The notes: generated from the sequence alone by a model not told the origin. Positions 1 to 11,482 are shown, counted from the first letter of the stretch. The stretch is 64,000 nt of DNA from Collybia mongolica (GCA_013420905.1 JAAXNY010000008.1:2170001-2234000), one strand, 5' to 3'. Program-made: numbers and translations.

Positions 1-1241
1 CATAAGCGGTCACGTGGTCCATCCCAGTGGATAGAGTAGAGGGGATGAAAACAGGCCAAAAAAATATGCATAACAGCCTCCTGAGGTCATCCAACAAATG
101 GGAAGAATATCCAAGCTACTCTAACTCACATTCAAAACCTCAGGCTCTCCAAAAATCTTGAAACCCATCCAACCACAGACTCAGAGGATGAAGATTATTT
201 ACTGGTGCCAGAACCCACAACAGCAAGAAGCCACAAAGATCTATACCTTTGGTAGTGATCTTGAGGATTCTGCATCCAATACCATTCCACCCCAATAATG
301 CCCTTCTTACTGCACTGTGCCACCTGGATTGTTTTTTCTTTCTTCTGGACATTGATTTTTGCATGGCTTGGCACTTACTAATTCCCACTACTTTAGTAGT
401 GGGTTTTGGGATGGGCCTTCACCATGAGTGTGGACACATGTGACCTAGTTTGGAACTCTGCCATATACCCCTTAAACCTTATCATCACATGTTTCCCCCT
501 TTCTCTTTGCCCATGCAAATGAATTCACTACCAACTTCAACCACTACAATTTTAGTTACAGCAGTTTCCAAATGGAATGGCACTTGTATGAAGACATTGT
601 GAGTTACCAAAATGACATAAACCCTTTTTTGGGACCACCATAAACATGCATAACCTCACAGGAGTATATGCCAATAGCAGGCAATTATCAATGAATATGG
701 CTCCCTAACCAGATACCCAACACTGTCTGAAAAAGGCCACGACATTTGTGAAATCATGACATCAAAGAATTTTCATGCAAGTGCCAATCCATTCGAAACC
801 TGCTGTAACAGGCAAGTTGTGCTGGCTTTTTTTGTGCCAGACCTGGCACAGAACCAGGTCATTGAGCATAACTATGTCTATCCCTAACAATAATTGTGTG
901 AGATTGGGAAATTGCTTGCATCAGACACACTGGCTAAACAATTCAAAATGGTTGTTCAAGACCATTACTTTGAGAGATTGTTGACTGCAGTAATGTTTTA
1001 GTGAAGCAAATACATAACATAAACTTCTAAGGTGCCCCGAGAGCCATGCAATAACGGTGAAATCTGAAAAGTAGCGGGCTTTGCGGCGTCAGCGCGCTGG
1101 TGGGGTTATCAGATTACATAAGGGTGTCGGTTCCTAGTGCCCGCTACCTTACCACGTGAAATGTAACATATACAGATTATAACCGGTCGGATTGAAAGAG
1201 GGTGATAAAAGTAGGACACTGCTTGTTCCGTTGACCGGACA
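1..1241. other. Gene-poor AT-rich stretch
   Basis: No open frame here looks like a protein I recognise and no intron-exon pattern can be built. The stretch is visibly more AT-rich than the coding DNA that follows. It holds a perfect hairpin at 384-403 (8-bp arms cccactac/gtagtggg, 4-base loop) and a 7-bp-arm palindrome at about 834-849 (gtgccag ac ctggcac). These, with the lack of genes, suggest an old transposon relic, but no terminal repeats or transposase are visible, so this is only inference. The last 150 bases must include the promoter of the carnitine acetyltransferase gene. Confidence 0.35.
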
Positions 1242-3625
1242 ATGCTCGCAAGTAAAGTCATCCGTGCAGCTCGCAAGCCCTGGCCCACTCATCTCCCTCC
1301 TCGTAGCCCAATGTCCACCTCCACCATTAGGCTTACCGAACGCCCGTCAGCGTGGAAGGCAGCCGCGCCCTCTGCACCTCCTGATTCATTAACCTTCGCA
1401 TCAAGTCACCCAAAGCTCCCTGTGGTGGATCTCAAGGACACATTGGCTCGACTGAAGGAGTCACTCAAACCCATGGCTTGGTCTGACGCAGAGTTTGCCG
1501 CAGTCGAGGAGAAGATCGACCAGTTCGCCGTAGGGAAGGGCCCGGAACTCCAAGCGAGACTATTGAAGCGGGCAGAGGAAACTCCGCATTGGCTTGAGCA
1601 GTGGTGGGACGATGGTGGTTACTTGGGCTATCGCGACTCGGTTTGTTGTCTATTGGCTCACCGTTTCATGATTTCATCAGAGCTCGTCAGGTCGTCGTCA
1701 ACGTCTCTTATTATTGTGCGTCCGATTATAACATGAATGGGTGTAATTATCAACAATGGCCATATAACCCCTAGATGGATTCGACGCACATCCCGAACAC
1801 CTCTCACAAACGCCTGTGGCTCGTGCCGCCGGTATCGCACGTGCAGCTATGATTTTTCGCCAGCAATTGAAATTAGGACTCATCAAACCCGATGCCACCA
1901 AAGAGGGACCTCTGTGTATGGACACCTACCGGTGAGCCATTCCGCACATCAGTCCCGTATCTAACGTATTGTCCTTTTTTGAAAAGATGGATGTTTGACT
2001 GTTGTCGTGTTCCTGGACCCCATGGACTTGATTGGAGTGTATCATACTCGAAGGAAGCCGAGAAGGGACTTTCGGGTCACATCATTGTTTTCCGTAAGAA
2101 CAGAGCATGGAAAATTGAAGCCACTCAAAACGGGCGAATACTCAGTACCAGTGAACTGGAGGAGTACGTAAATCGCACGCCAGATTGATATATATGTGTG
2201 CTCACCTCGCGCGGTACCGTTGCTCAGACAAATTCAGCATATATACGATAACACGACTATCGAATACCCAGGTGTTGGTGTCTTGACTGCTTCTAATCGT
2301 GATATATGGGCGAAGGTTGCTACTCAAGTTTCGCAGATAAATTGATGTGGTCTAACATCAATCACAGGACTACAACGAACTTGCCGCTTCCCCACAAAAC
2401 ACGACAATCTTACATGCTATTCAATCTGCAGCATTCATCATAAACCTCGATTCATCTATTCCCGAAACTCCCGTGCATCATAGCCGTGCGCTGTGGCATG
2501 GAGATATCGTGAATGGGGTTCCAGTTGGCCTTCGGAATCGTTGGGTCGACAAGCCTCTTCAATTCATCATTTTTGACAATGGCAATGCTGGATTTATGGG
2601 AGAGCATTCTGTCATGGACGGAACCCCCACAGTCAGACTCTGTGACGAAGTTCTCACAATGTTGCACGACAAGGCTTTCGATCACGGCACTCCATCGGCT
2701 TCTCTTGCCCCCATCCCTGTACCTCTCGATTGGGAGGTCTCTCCGACGATCACTAAAGCTATTGCCGACGCTGATATTGCTGCCAAAGAACTCATTGAGA
2801 GTCAAGAGCTTGGGTTCCTGCTCACATCATACGGGAAGGCTGCTATCAAGAAGTTCGGCGTTTCTCCAGACTCTTGGGCACAGATGATTGTGCAATTAGC
2901 ATACCGGCGTTTGATTGGTGACACGAAGAGAATAGGTAATACTTACGAAGCTGCCACCACGCGAAAGTTTTACAAGGGACGCACCGAAACCATTCGTGTG
3001 GTGACTAGTGAGTCAGACGCCTGGGTTAGGAGCATGGACGACTCAGAAGTTACCAACGAGGAAAGGAAGAGGTTGCTCGATGTGGCCGCAAAGAAACATA
3101 TCAGCCTTGCAAAACTAGGCGGGCTGGGCCAGGGTGTTGATCGGCACATGCTTGGTGGGTTGGTCTCCTGTTTACGGAATCGAACCTGACTGACTATGCT
3201 TGACAGGCCTTCGAAAGCTTGTCAAGGAGGGCGAAGAACTCCCGGCTTTGTATTCAGACCCGGTGTTCACAAGATCTAGTTACTGGGTGCTGAGCACGTC
3301 GGCGATATTCTCTCCACACTTCCCAGTGTACGGTTGGGGAGAGGTAGGTACTTTCATCTTAGATGTAACAACAGTTCTGATCTACAACAGGTGGTTCCCG
3401 ATGGGTTTGGGGTTGCGTACATGACCGGCTATGATGGTGAGCAATTTCCTCTTAGGGGAGTGAGCGGGAGCAAGAAAGGTCTGATGTCTATTGATAGATC
3501 GTCTCCAATTCACGATAACGTCTAGAAGAGAGATGCCCAATGCCAAGTTTTGTGAAGAAATCACCAAAGCAGCAGAGGATATATACAATTTATATTCAGA
3601 TAGCAGCACCAAGCCCAGATTGTAA
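1242..3625 (+). CDS. CAT2: Carnitine O-acetyltransferase (mitochondrial/peroxisomal)
   Basis: Transfers acetyl groups between CoA and carnitine so that acetyl units can cross the mitochondrial and peroxisomal membranes. Spliced exons give a full choline/carnitine acyltransferase: an N-terminal part with LPKLPV-like spacing and YRDSVVVNVSYYYGF, a middle part with the catalytic histidine in GEHSVMDGTP (about 2590-2630), and a C-terminal part with YGWGEVVPDGFGVAYM. I followed introns at about 1643-1690, 1718-1770, 3160-3206, 3343-3390 and 3437-3497, all GT-AG and phase-consistent. The first ATG (1242) adds 23 basic, serine-rich residues typical of a mitochondrial presequence. A second in-frame ATG at 1311 would give a protein without it. 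The C-terminus is PRL, a weak match to a peroxisomal PTS1 tripeptide. The stop is TAA at 3623-3625. Confidence 0.93.
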
Positions 3626-3690
3626 ATACCCTTAACAATATATAACACTAGAATCCAGTCCCAATCCAGCTTTACCTACATCCACAATGT

Positions 3691-6600
3691 TTAAATAACA
3701 TCTGGAGTCTCAGCTCCCGCACTCCGAAGTATGTCTGCAATTGTACCGTACCTTTTACATCGCTCAAGTTTCCCAGCTTTATCAAATGTCGCCAAAGCTG
3801 GCTGATTGTCAACTTCAAGTGCGATCTTAAGTGGGGTAATTCCATTGAAGGCCAGGTTAGGATTTGCCCCCCTTTCCAGCAAAGCCGAAACTACCTCCAA
3901 GTTACAACGAAGCGTGGCTGCCCACAAGGCTGTGCCAACAGATGGGTGGTGGTTGTTGATCGCCTCATCAATACTGAGCGTCTTTTCAGTGAGTATATCA
4001 GCCACCATCTGCCCCAAGATCAATGCTTCCGAATCTGAACGAACGTCATGTGTTGCAGCAAGATGGAGAACGGATAGTTGGTTCTCTTTGTCTACGATGA
4101 AGCTCGGCAGCCGTTTACTATGCCTCCGTGTACCATATTCCTGAAGCGTTTGATGAGAGGCTCGATGTTCATTCGGTGAGGCAGCCGCAGTGTACGACCC
4201 CAGGAGGTATCTTATCGAATCGACGTTCTTCTCCGTTGGTGATTGCACAAGTTCCCCGAAGACTGTGATCCACTGCATATTATTCGTTGGGATGTATGCA
4301 AAGTCAATGTCAGCCCCATTGCGAAGGAGGAGATCCGCCAGCGCAAAATCTTGATTCTTCACAGCTGAAACGAACGCTGACCGCGATCCATCATGTAAAG
4401 GATCCGCTGGTATTCCCATGCGTAAAAGATACAGTGGGATAAAGGTACCTGGTCGCGACTGGCTGGGTCTATCTGCAGAGACCTGAAGAAGGGAATGTTG
4501 CGCCCCGTTTGGAGCACTAACCTTGACGTATACATCAGCTCCATGGCCTACAAGTAGCCGAAAGAGGACTTCATGGTTCAGCCTGACGCATTCGACAATT
4601 GGGCATGCGTCCGGCTGGCCATGGACAGAGTGTCCAAGTCGCAGGAGCGAATCAACAATATCAACTCTTCCCAGAGAGACCATCCTCGCCAGCATGTTTT
4701 TCTCCGCAAACGACCCGTGATTGCTTCCATCTGTTTCCCAGCACCTACTTTTCTGATATCGTAAGTGGAGCAGCTCTAGTGTTTCAAACATGGAAGTCTT
4801 GTAATCGATACCCAATCGGCTCAATCGACTCTCTAACGAGGTAGGGTCTACAACGGTTGCAACTTTGTCAATCGATATCAGAAGCATCTCCATATCTGTG
4901 AATATTCTGGAGACTTCCAACTTTCCAGTGTCCACACAAGCCAACATGACTTTGAGGATGCGTGGCAATGTCAGGACGGCGGCAAGAACGATGGGGCATG
5001 TTGAAGGGAACTCGGATTCTGATATGCCATACAACGGATCCGCGCCAGAAGTAAGGAGTGCTTTCACCGCTGGTAAACTATTCATCACCACGGCTCTGGA
5101 AAGTGGGGAAGTTGGCAACATAAAAAAGTATTCAGGATCTGCCCAGGTGGCGTGTTGGGAGAGGCGATAATTTCTGATGCTTTTGAGAGATGCTCCGCAG
5201 GCCAGAAGTTTCTGGGCTATTATTGGTATATCTGCTTCCGCAAAAGCACACAACCAATCTAAAGGCGTGTCGTTTGTGAATGCCGCACCGTTTGCGCCAG
5301 CGCCGCATTCCAGGAGGAAGAGCGCGCAATTCAAATGTCCGCCGCGGCACGCTGACAACAGAGGAGTATCACCTTCTGCCTGACCCGGGATGTCGATATT
5401 CGGGTTGTACACTTCAACCAGATGTTTCAAGGCAAGAAGGTTTCCCATTGCAGCAGCCATATGGAGAAGCCCATCACCGCGGTGATTCACGAAAATTTTC
5501 TCGAGTGCATCCACACCACGGAGAGAAAATTCTGCCTGAATTTGTTGATCAAGGGCATTCAAGTCCCCAAGGGTATATGCTCTTCGTAGTTTCCGAGGTA
5601 TAAAATATGGCATTCCCACACCTCCTGTTAGGTTATTGAGGAAGCTAATGTGGACTTTCAGTCCCTCAATCCATAGCTTTTTTTCGTCAGAATCTGTGAT
5701 TAAGCTTGTGATGCTCAACGAGTCGTCAATGCACTTTCGATGTCCCCTCATGATAGAGGTATGTATCCAGCCACGAATGGTGACCATATCGACGTCTAAT
5801 GCCACACCAAGGGCGTGATGAATCCGCCAACACCACGCTTGGGCCAAGTAATTCTCCACACATCCATCTTCGGATTCTGCAGTTATCCGAAGCCAATAAC
5901 AAGCCCTCTCCGCATCGAAAATAACTCCAAAATCGTGTAGATAGCATTGGAAAAGAGCGAATGAAGCTCTGACACGTGGAATCTGGGTCGTCGAAAGGCC
6001 AGGGGTAGCAAGACAGGCATGTTCGAGGTCACGGACAATGTCTTGTTGGAGTGACCAATCAAGAATGGTTTTCAAGCGCCACGGCTCAAAAAGAAACTGT
6101 AGAAAGTAGGTTTTGTATCGCGCTGCTATACCATTGGTTTGAACTACTCACTTCCGCGGGGTCTGGGCTTGATAACTTGGGTCGATGCCCTGGTCTATAT
6201 TACTTCAATGATGAGAACATCAATCACAATAAGATGATTACCCTTTGTGCTGGAAGTCATAGTCTCCATATGTCGTCTTTGCTATGTAGATACTTAGACT
6301 GTCCATTGTGAGGCCATGAGAACCCTAGTTATAGTTACCAACTAAGTCACTGGGGTGTGGCACGAGGAGAGTGTATACTGACGGGAGCCATTGACACTGA
6401 TGCAACCTGCTCTTCCTCATTCGCTTCTTGGGCGGCGCTTAAGAGAGGGCCGATGTCGGAAACCCTGGTGAGCGTTAATCACGATGTTAACATGCCAGCT
6501 AAATTGACGGCTTACTTTGCTCCCTGCAATGCTGCGATTGTGTGTATCAAGCTTCTCTTATTGGCCACAGCTTGAATTGTATTTTCGAATATCAAATCCA

Positions 6601-7654
6601 GAAGTTTCATTTCATCGTGTTCAATCGTCATAAGGTGGATTCGAACACTATCCTTGACCATATTGAGGAGTAGGTCGAATGCCTTTAGGTCATCAACTTC
6701 GTCTGAAGTGAGGCTTGCAAATTCTGTGGTGGCGAAAGGGCTCTTCCCATCAAGCATGGTTTGCCATATACAAAGGCCTAAGGAATATATGTCGGTAAGC
6801 TTCAGTTCCTCTGCTTCGAGCTGTCCTCGGGCCTCGGGTGCGTTATATGGACGTGTTCCCATGTGTAGGGAGCGTTGATCGCCTGTAACCAGATCCATGA
6901 CGGACCCTCCAAAGTCAGCCAGTTTTGCTGTGTAGATTATATCCGATGCTTGATCCTTGCTTCGGAACACAAGTACATTCTTATGCTTGAGATCTCCGTG
7001 CACAATCCCTGCAGCATGAAGGATGGAAAGACCCTTGGAAACGTCGTGGCATAACTTCTTCTTTATTTTGAATGACAAAGTTTCCAAATTCACCTGCAAG
7101 TCATCCAGAGTCCCAAACTCAGCATACTCCAAGGCCAAGACGGGGAACACAGAACGTGTTCCATCCATCGCAGCCCATGTCAATCCAAGCAGGCGGACAA
7201 TATTGGGATGGTATCGGATGGGCTCATGAAGGAGAGCACGAATTTCAAGAAGGATCTCCCTCCAATTAACTTTCGCTGAAGAGTTTTTCCTCTGCACGTA
7301 TTTCAATGCTACAAACTTCCCCCATTTCGAATTTTTGCTCGTTTCTAGGCCCAAATTAGACTTGTTCCTCCATTCTGCCCTTTTTACGGTGGATGTATGG
7401 CCGGAGCCCAGTGCGATGTGAGTGTTTAAAAAAGATGTGCCGGGGTTAAACATGATGGGAGAAGTGTCTCTTAATGTCTTCTCTAATCCGGCCACAAGGA
7501 ATACGAAAGATGCTAGATGGCCATCGTATGAGGGCAGAAGGCTCCTTTTACTTTCTACAGAGGAAACATGACCATCCATGTCGGGCGGTTGACCCGTGAG
7601 GTCGGTGAGTGCATTGCTAAACTTGGTCGTCGCCCAAAACTCGGTGGTTGTCAT
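3691..7654 (-). CDS. Protein kinase-ankyrin repeat fusion protein
   Basis: Five exons join in frame: 7654-6516, 6464-6383, 6324-6242, 6194-6152 and 6096-3691 (total 3753 nt, 1250 aa). The introns are 47-58 nt; donors read GTAAGC, GTCAGT, GTAATC and GTGAGT, and all end in AG. The N-terminal kinase domain (about residues 80-370) has a glycine loop LGSGHTSTV, the lysine in VALKYV, HGDLKHKN in the catalytic loop (non-RD type), DFG in LADFGGS and an APE motif, so it should be active. After a short linker, ankyrin repeats fill about residues 650-1235 (for example GDTPLLSACRGGHLNCALFL and TALWAATLRCNLEVVSALL). The alternative is two genes, with a kinase stop at 6347 and an ATG at 6306. The 40-bp gap and the perfect phases make fusion more likely. 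The gene is divergent from a HeLo pseudokinase gene 156 bp away. Substrate and ligand are unknown. Confidence 0.8.
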
Positions 7655-7810
7655 ACTTGACTGCTCTAATCGAAAGGCGTGGGGATAGAGAGGGAGGGTT
7701 CAATCACTTGACGCTGAATGATGGAACCAACCGTCGGTGCCTGGCCCCTGTGGTGCACTGCCTCGTACTATGTCGTGCGGAGAAGGCAGAGAAACTTACC
7801 TGAGAGCACC
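7655..7810. promoter_or_regulatory. Bidirectional promoter, kinase-ankyrin / HeLo genes
   Basis: 156 bp separate the two divergent start codons, or only 63 bp if the HeLo gene starts at the ATG at 7718. Both genes must share this control region. The heptamer ACTTGAC occurs twice (7655-7661 and 7706-7712). No clear TATA box is visible. Confidence 0.45.
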
Positions 7811-9607
7811 ATGGCAGATATCGCATTCGCTTCCATAGCTTTTGTGGGACAATGTTATAAATGCGCAATCCAAGCGTACTTGACTCTGCAACGTTACATC
7901 GAGTTCTCCAACACATCCGCAAAACTCATCCTAAAACTCGACCTTCAACGTACCAGGTTGCAATTATGGGGTCGCAATTCTGGCGCTGATGAAGGAAACC
8001 TTCACCCAGAGCTCTCACCCTATGAGTCTCTGATCAACGACATCTTGGGAAGAATCACAAGGCTCATGCAGGACTCTGACAAGCTGAAAGGCGAATATGG
8101 CTTGACCAGCAGAGAGGTGGGGACCGGGGATGGGGGTAACAGTGGCGGCAGTGGTGGTGATATAGTCGGTGTGCAGAGGCGGAAGGCGATTGATCATGTG
8201 AAAGGTGTCTTGAATGTGGTGTTTGCAACAAGCGGCAAACGTCAACTAGATTCTTCAACTTTACGTGACATCCACTCGCCCCAACCCCCCTCCTTTGACC
8301 GCCTTCGATGGGCCATTGTTTCTCAGTCACGATTTGAAGCTCTTATAGGAGACATCAGTTCTTTCGTCAATGATCTCAACAATCTCCTTCGAGAGTCACA
8401 GCTCGCCTCGCTTTCATGGGACTGGAGGCTCCTCGAATTTCAAATGGTCACTCGTATCAACGATCCCTGCGCCCTTGATGAAATACAAAAAGCCACCGAT
8501 GGAGATGCCAGTTTCTGTGCCATAAATTCGATGGCAGGGAGAAAGATAATCGCCACTGCCAAACGAGGGCAGCCAACAAGAGGGTCGGAACCAACTGTCA
8601 AGGTGTTGTCGAAGGACGAATTTGACCTTCCAAATGACTTTCATACGCTTTCACGCTGCATTGCTGTTTACAACCCGCCCGGGCCCGCAACGGTTACGGG
8701 GCGAAGCGTCCATGTACTTATTGAAAAAAAGAGTTATGATGCATCTATATCCAGTCAAGATAAAGGAACTCTTCTCCTTCGATTACATCGTCTTATCAAG
8801 CTCTTAAATTCGCCTGCTGACGACTCACAGGCTCTCCTACCGTGTATAGGCTACTGGAGTGAACCGCAAATCAATTGCTGGTGTCTCGTCTACCAGTTCT
8901 CCTTGCAATCCTCCTCCGGTGCACCTCTTCAAACACCCATGTCGACTCAACCTCCATCTTTACTTCTATTCCTGGCTTCCAGCCTTTTTAAACCATCCCT
9001 TGAATTAAGATTCATTCTCGCGAAGACCATTGCCATGGCGTTCTCGTATTTGTATGGCAGTCAGTGGTTGCATAAGGGGATCAGAAGCGAGAATGTCTTT
9101 TTCCCCTACCCTTTGGGAGGATTTTACGACATCTCGACGCCGTTCATTGGGGGCTTTGAATACTCGAGACAATATACGGAGGAAGCAACAATAGACCGGA
9201 CACCATTCAACATTTTTCATGCGATATACCGACACCCTAATTATCAGGGCCTTGCGGCCAAAGGATACAGAATGTCGTACGACATATATTCTTTGGGGCT
9301 AGTATTGGTAGAGATCGCGTGTTGGAGGCCGCTGAGTTATTTCTATTCTCAGGCAGCAGGTCTCGAGGAAGATCTGCGTAGCGTTGAGGGACGTCCATTT
9401 GGAGCAGAAGAGGCAAAAGAGTTTAGGACAGCGATGCTCAAGCGCGTGCGAAAGGAATTAGCGTTTAGAGTTGGAACTACCTATAAGGACGCTGTCGAGT
9501 GGTGTTTGACATGCGGGGATGGAGTGCAGAAAGGCGAGGGCGAACTCGCAGTGGATTTTTACATGAACGTCGTAGTCCCTCTCGAGAGTAAGGCTGCATG
9601 CTTCTGA
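7811..9607 (+). CDS. HeLo-domain protein with C-terminal pseudokinase
   Basis: A 598-residue single-exon protein. Residues 1 to about 215 match the HeLo (prion-inhibition and propagation) family: a hydrophobic N-terminal helix (ADIAFASIAFVGQCYKCAI), then the family signature around LQLWGRNSG, LSPYESLINDILGRI and DKLKGEYGL. In characterised fungal HeLo proteins such as HET-S this domain inserts into membranes and kills the cell. Residues about 270-570 are kinase-like but degenerate: HRD is replaced by HKG (in LHKGIRSEN) and DFG by GGF (in IGGFEYSR), while YDIYSLGLVLVEIA keeps the F-helix aspartate. It is therefore probably a pseudokinase. The start at 7811 was chosen because the domain begins there; an in-frame ATG at 7718 would add 31 residues. 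The layout parallels animal MLKL (helical killer domain plus pseudokinase). Confidence 0.85.
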   Translation: MADIAFASIAFVGQCYKCAIQAYLTLQRYIEFSNTSAKLILKLDLQRTRLQLWGRNSGADEGNLHPELSPYESLINDILGRITRLMQDSDKLKGEYGLTSREVGTGDGGNSGGSGGDIVGVQRRKAIDHVKGVLNVVFATSGKRQLDSSTLRDIHSPQPPSFDRLRWAIVSQSRFEALIGDISSFVNDLNNLLRESQLASLSWDWRLLEFQMVTRINDPCALDEIQKATDGDASFCAINSMAGRKIIATAKRGQPTRGSEPTVKVLSKDEFDLPNDFHTLSRCIAVYNPPGPATVTGRSVHVLIEKKSYDASISSQDKGTLLLRLHRLIKLLNSPADDSQALLPCIGYWSEPQINCWCLVYQFSLQSSSGAPLQTPMSTQPPSLLLFLASSLFKPSLELRFILAKTIAMAFSYLYGSQWLHKGIRSENVFFPYPLGGFYDISTPFIGGFEYSRQYTEEATIDRTPFNIFHAIYRHPNYQGLAAKGYRMSYDIYSLGLVLVEIACWRPLSYFYSQAAGLEEDLRSVEGRPFGAEEAKEFRTAMLKRVRKELAFRVGTTYKDAVEWCLTCGDGVQKGEGELAVDFYMNVVVPLESKAACF

Positions 9608-9880
9608 ACTCAAAGCAATAAATAGATGGAAACTACTGGGAGGATACCTACAATGTCACATCTCTGTGCAGTCTGCCACTCCCCATGATAGCTGTTTACT
9701 ATGTTTGATATCTACCTCTGCTGTTTGCGTCGTTGAGACTGCCCTAGAAAAAAAACTGAAGCCTTATCGCCGGGCCGACATTGTTTACCACTATTATAAT
9801 CAAGTGGGTAAGTTCGCTGCAAAATTGTGGCACCCAAAAATTTTGACGGACAGCTTCAGAGTACCAGACCGCTGCTAGTC
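9608..9880. other. Intergenic, HeLo gene to RPF1
   Basis: A 273-bp gap between tandem genes. It should hold the terminator of the HeLo gene and the RPF1 promoter. I see no other gene. Confidence 0.5.
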
Positions 9881-11260
9881 ATGCCTACAGGCCGTTTCGA
9901 ACCATCATCGATCAAGAACAAGCTCAAACGAGAGGAAATTTCTCGCAAGAACAAGAAGGCTAAAGGTCAGCAGAAATTGGAAAGGAGACTTGCTCAAGCG
10001 AAGTTAGAAGCCAATGATCCTGCTGCAAAGAAAGTAAGCTCCGTCACTTGATGTTCAGTGTACCACATTAAATCAGGAATAGAAACGTCTTGCAGAGAAT
10101 GTTCCTCGAACACTTGACAATACCCGAGAATTCGATCCTTCAATCTTGACTGCTGATCCCAACCAGCCTGGACCGTCTTCTGGCCTGGGTAATAACGAAG
10201 AATCTGCGGCGGATATTGAGTCCGATCCTTTCGCATCATACTTCTCTTCAACCGATAACCCAGCTACCCCCCCTAAAATTCTCATTACCACCTCTCCAAA
10301 GGCGACGAAAGCAACATATGAATTCTGCGATGAGCTGGTTGGCGTATTTCCTGGAGCAGAATTTGTCCGACGGAAGAAAGGGAAAGGATTCGAGTTAGGA
10401 AGGATAGCAGGTTGGGCTGCTGATCGAGGGTACAAACACCTTTGTGTTATAAACGAAGATATGAAGAAACCAAGTCAGTCCATCCAAGGCCCACACTACA
10501 AGGGTTAACACTCTACTTTACCAGATGCGATTACCCTGGTGTATCTACCCAACGGACCTTCGGCGTATTTTAAACTGACATCTATCGAGCTAACAAAGCA
10601 CATTTTTGTTTGTCTTCCTGTTCAGTCATCTCCTTTTTTATGCGTGACTTAATTTCTCCGTCAAGGGACATGCACGCGCTACACCGCACCACCCAGAACT
10701 CGTTCTCAACAACTTTGTAACTCGGCTTGGACATGCCATTGGTCGCATGTTCCAGACAACTTTCCCTCCAATGCCAGAGTTCCAAGGAAGACAAGTAGTC
10801 ACATTGCACAATCAGCGAGACTTTTTGTTTTTCCGAAGACATCGGTGGGTTTAGGCACTTTTCGTCTAATAATCCTATGCCATACTGAGGATTTACACCA
10901 GGTATGCTTTCCGGTCAACTGAGAAAGTTGCCCTACAAGAGATTGGTCCGCGATTCACTCTCAAGTTACGGTGGCTGAAAAAGGGAATTCCGGCAGTACG
11001 AAATTTCGGGGAGGAGCCCAAGCCTTTGGAGTTTGATGTAGAGCCTTTCGAGATGGAAGATACAGCCGATGAATCACCAACAAATAGCCCCAACACATCC
11101 AATGTTAAACAACCGCCAACAGCGACAGTACTGCCAAAACAAGACGAATTCCTATGGGCTTGGAAGGTGTGTACTTCCCTACGAAGGCATCATGTTATAC
11201 AGCCTGAATATTTTCAATTAGTCTGAATTGGAAACAACTAGACGGACATTCTTTTTGTAA
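9881..11260 (+). CDS. RPF1: Ribosome production factor 1 (Brix domain)
   Basis: A nucleolar protein of the Brix family, needed for assembly of the 60S subunit together with Rpf1's partner helicase Mak5 and 27S pre-rRNA processing. The N-terminus is highly basic ([18 protein letters not shown], then [13 protein letters not shown]). The Brix fold follows: [37 protein letters not shown], then [20 protein letters not shown] and the sigma70-like motif [20 protein letters not shown]. The C-terminal [14 protein letters not shown] is a Brix hallmark. Introns include 10034-10082 (GTAAGC donor) and the last one at about 11168-11221, after which the frame ends in RRTFFL and TAA at 11258-11260. There is an acidic stretch near the C-terminus. 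Confidence 0.92.
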
Positions 11261-11482
11261 TTCACTTCCTAAGCATCATACAGAAACATGATTTCTACTG
11301 ATTTATCGGATTTCATCAGTTGTAACATGTATGTATATGTAGCTAATGAAGAAATAAATAAAAATTATCATGGTAGTAAAGGAGTCTTGTTCTGTATGTC
11401 CGGTACAGTGAATGGTGTACAGCGAAGATTATTCAACAATTCAACGAGATGCTAAATCAGTATTTCCTATCCCACCGGAAGG

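Noticed and set aside
3150..3200. Possible tRNA because of a ggaatcgaacc string.
   Set aside because: It lies in a carnitine acetyltransferase intron and no cloverleaf arms can be paired.
6306..6347. Separate start for an ankyrin gene (ATG 6306) and stop for a kinase gene (6347).
   Set aside because: The gap would be 40 bp on the same strand, and in-frame introns join both parts without a stop.
7718..7810. Upstream in-frame start of the HeLo protein at 7718.
   Set aside because: The HeLo domain starts at the ATG at 7811 and the extra 31 residues do not resemble it. Kept as an alternative.
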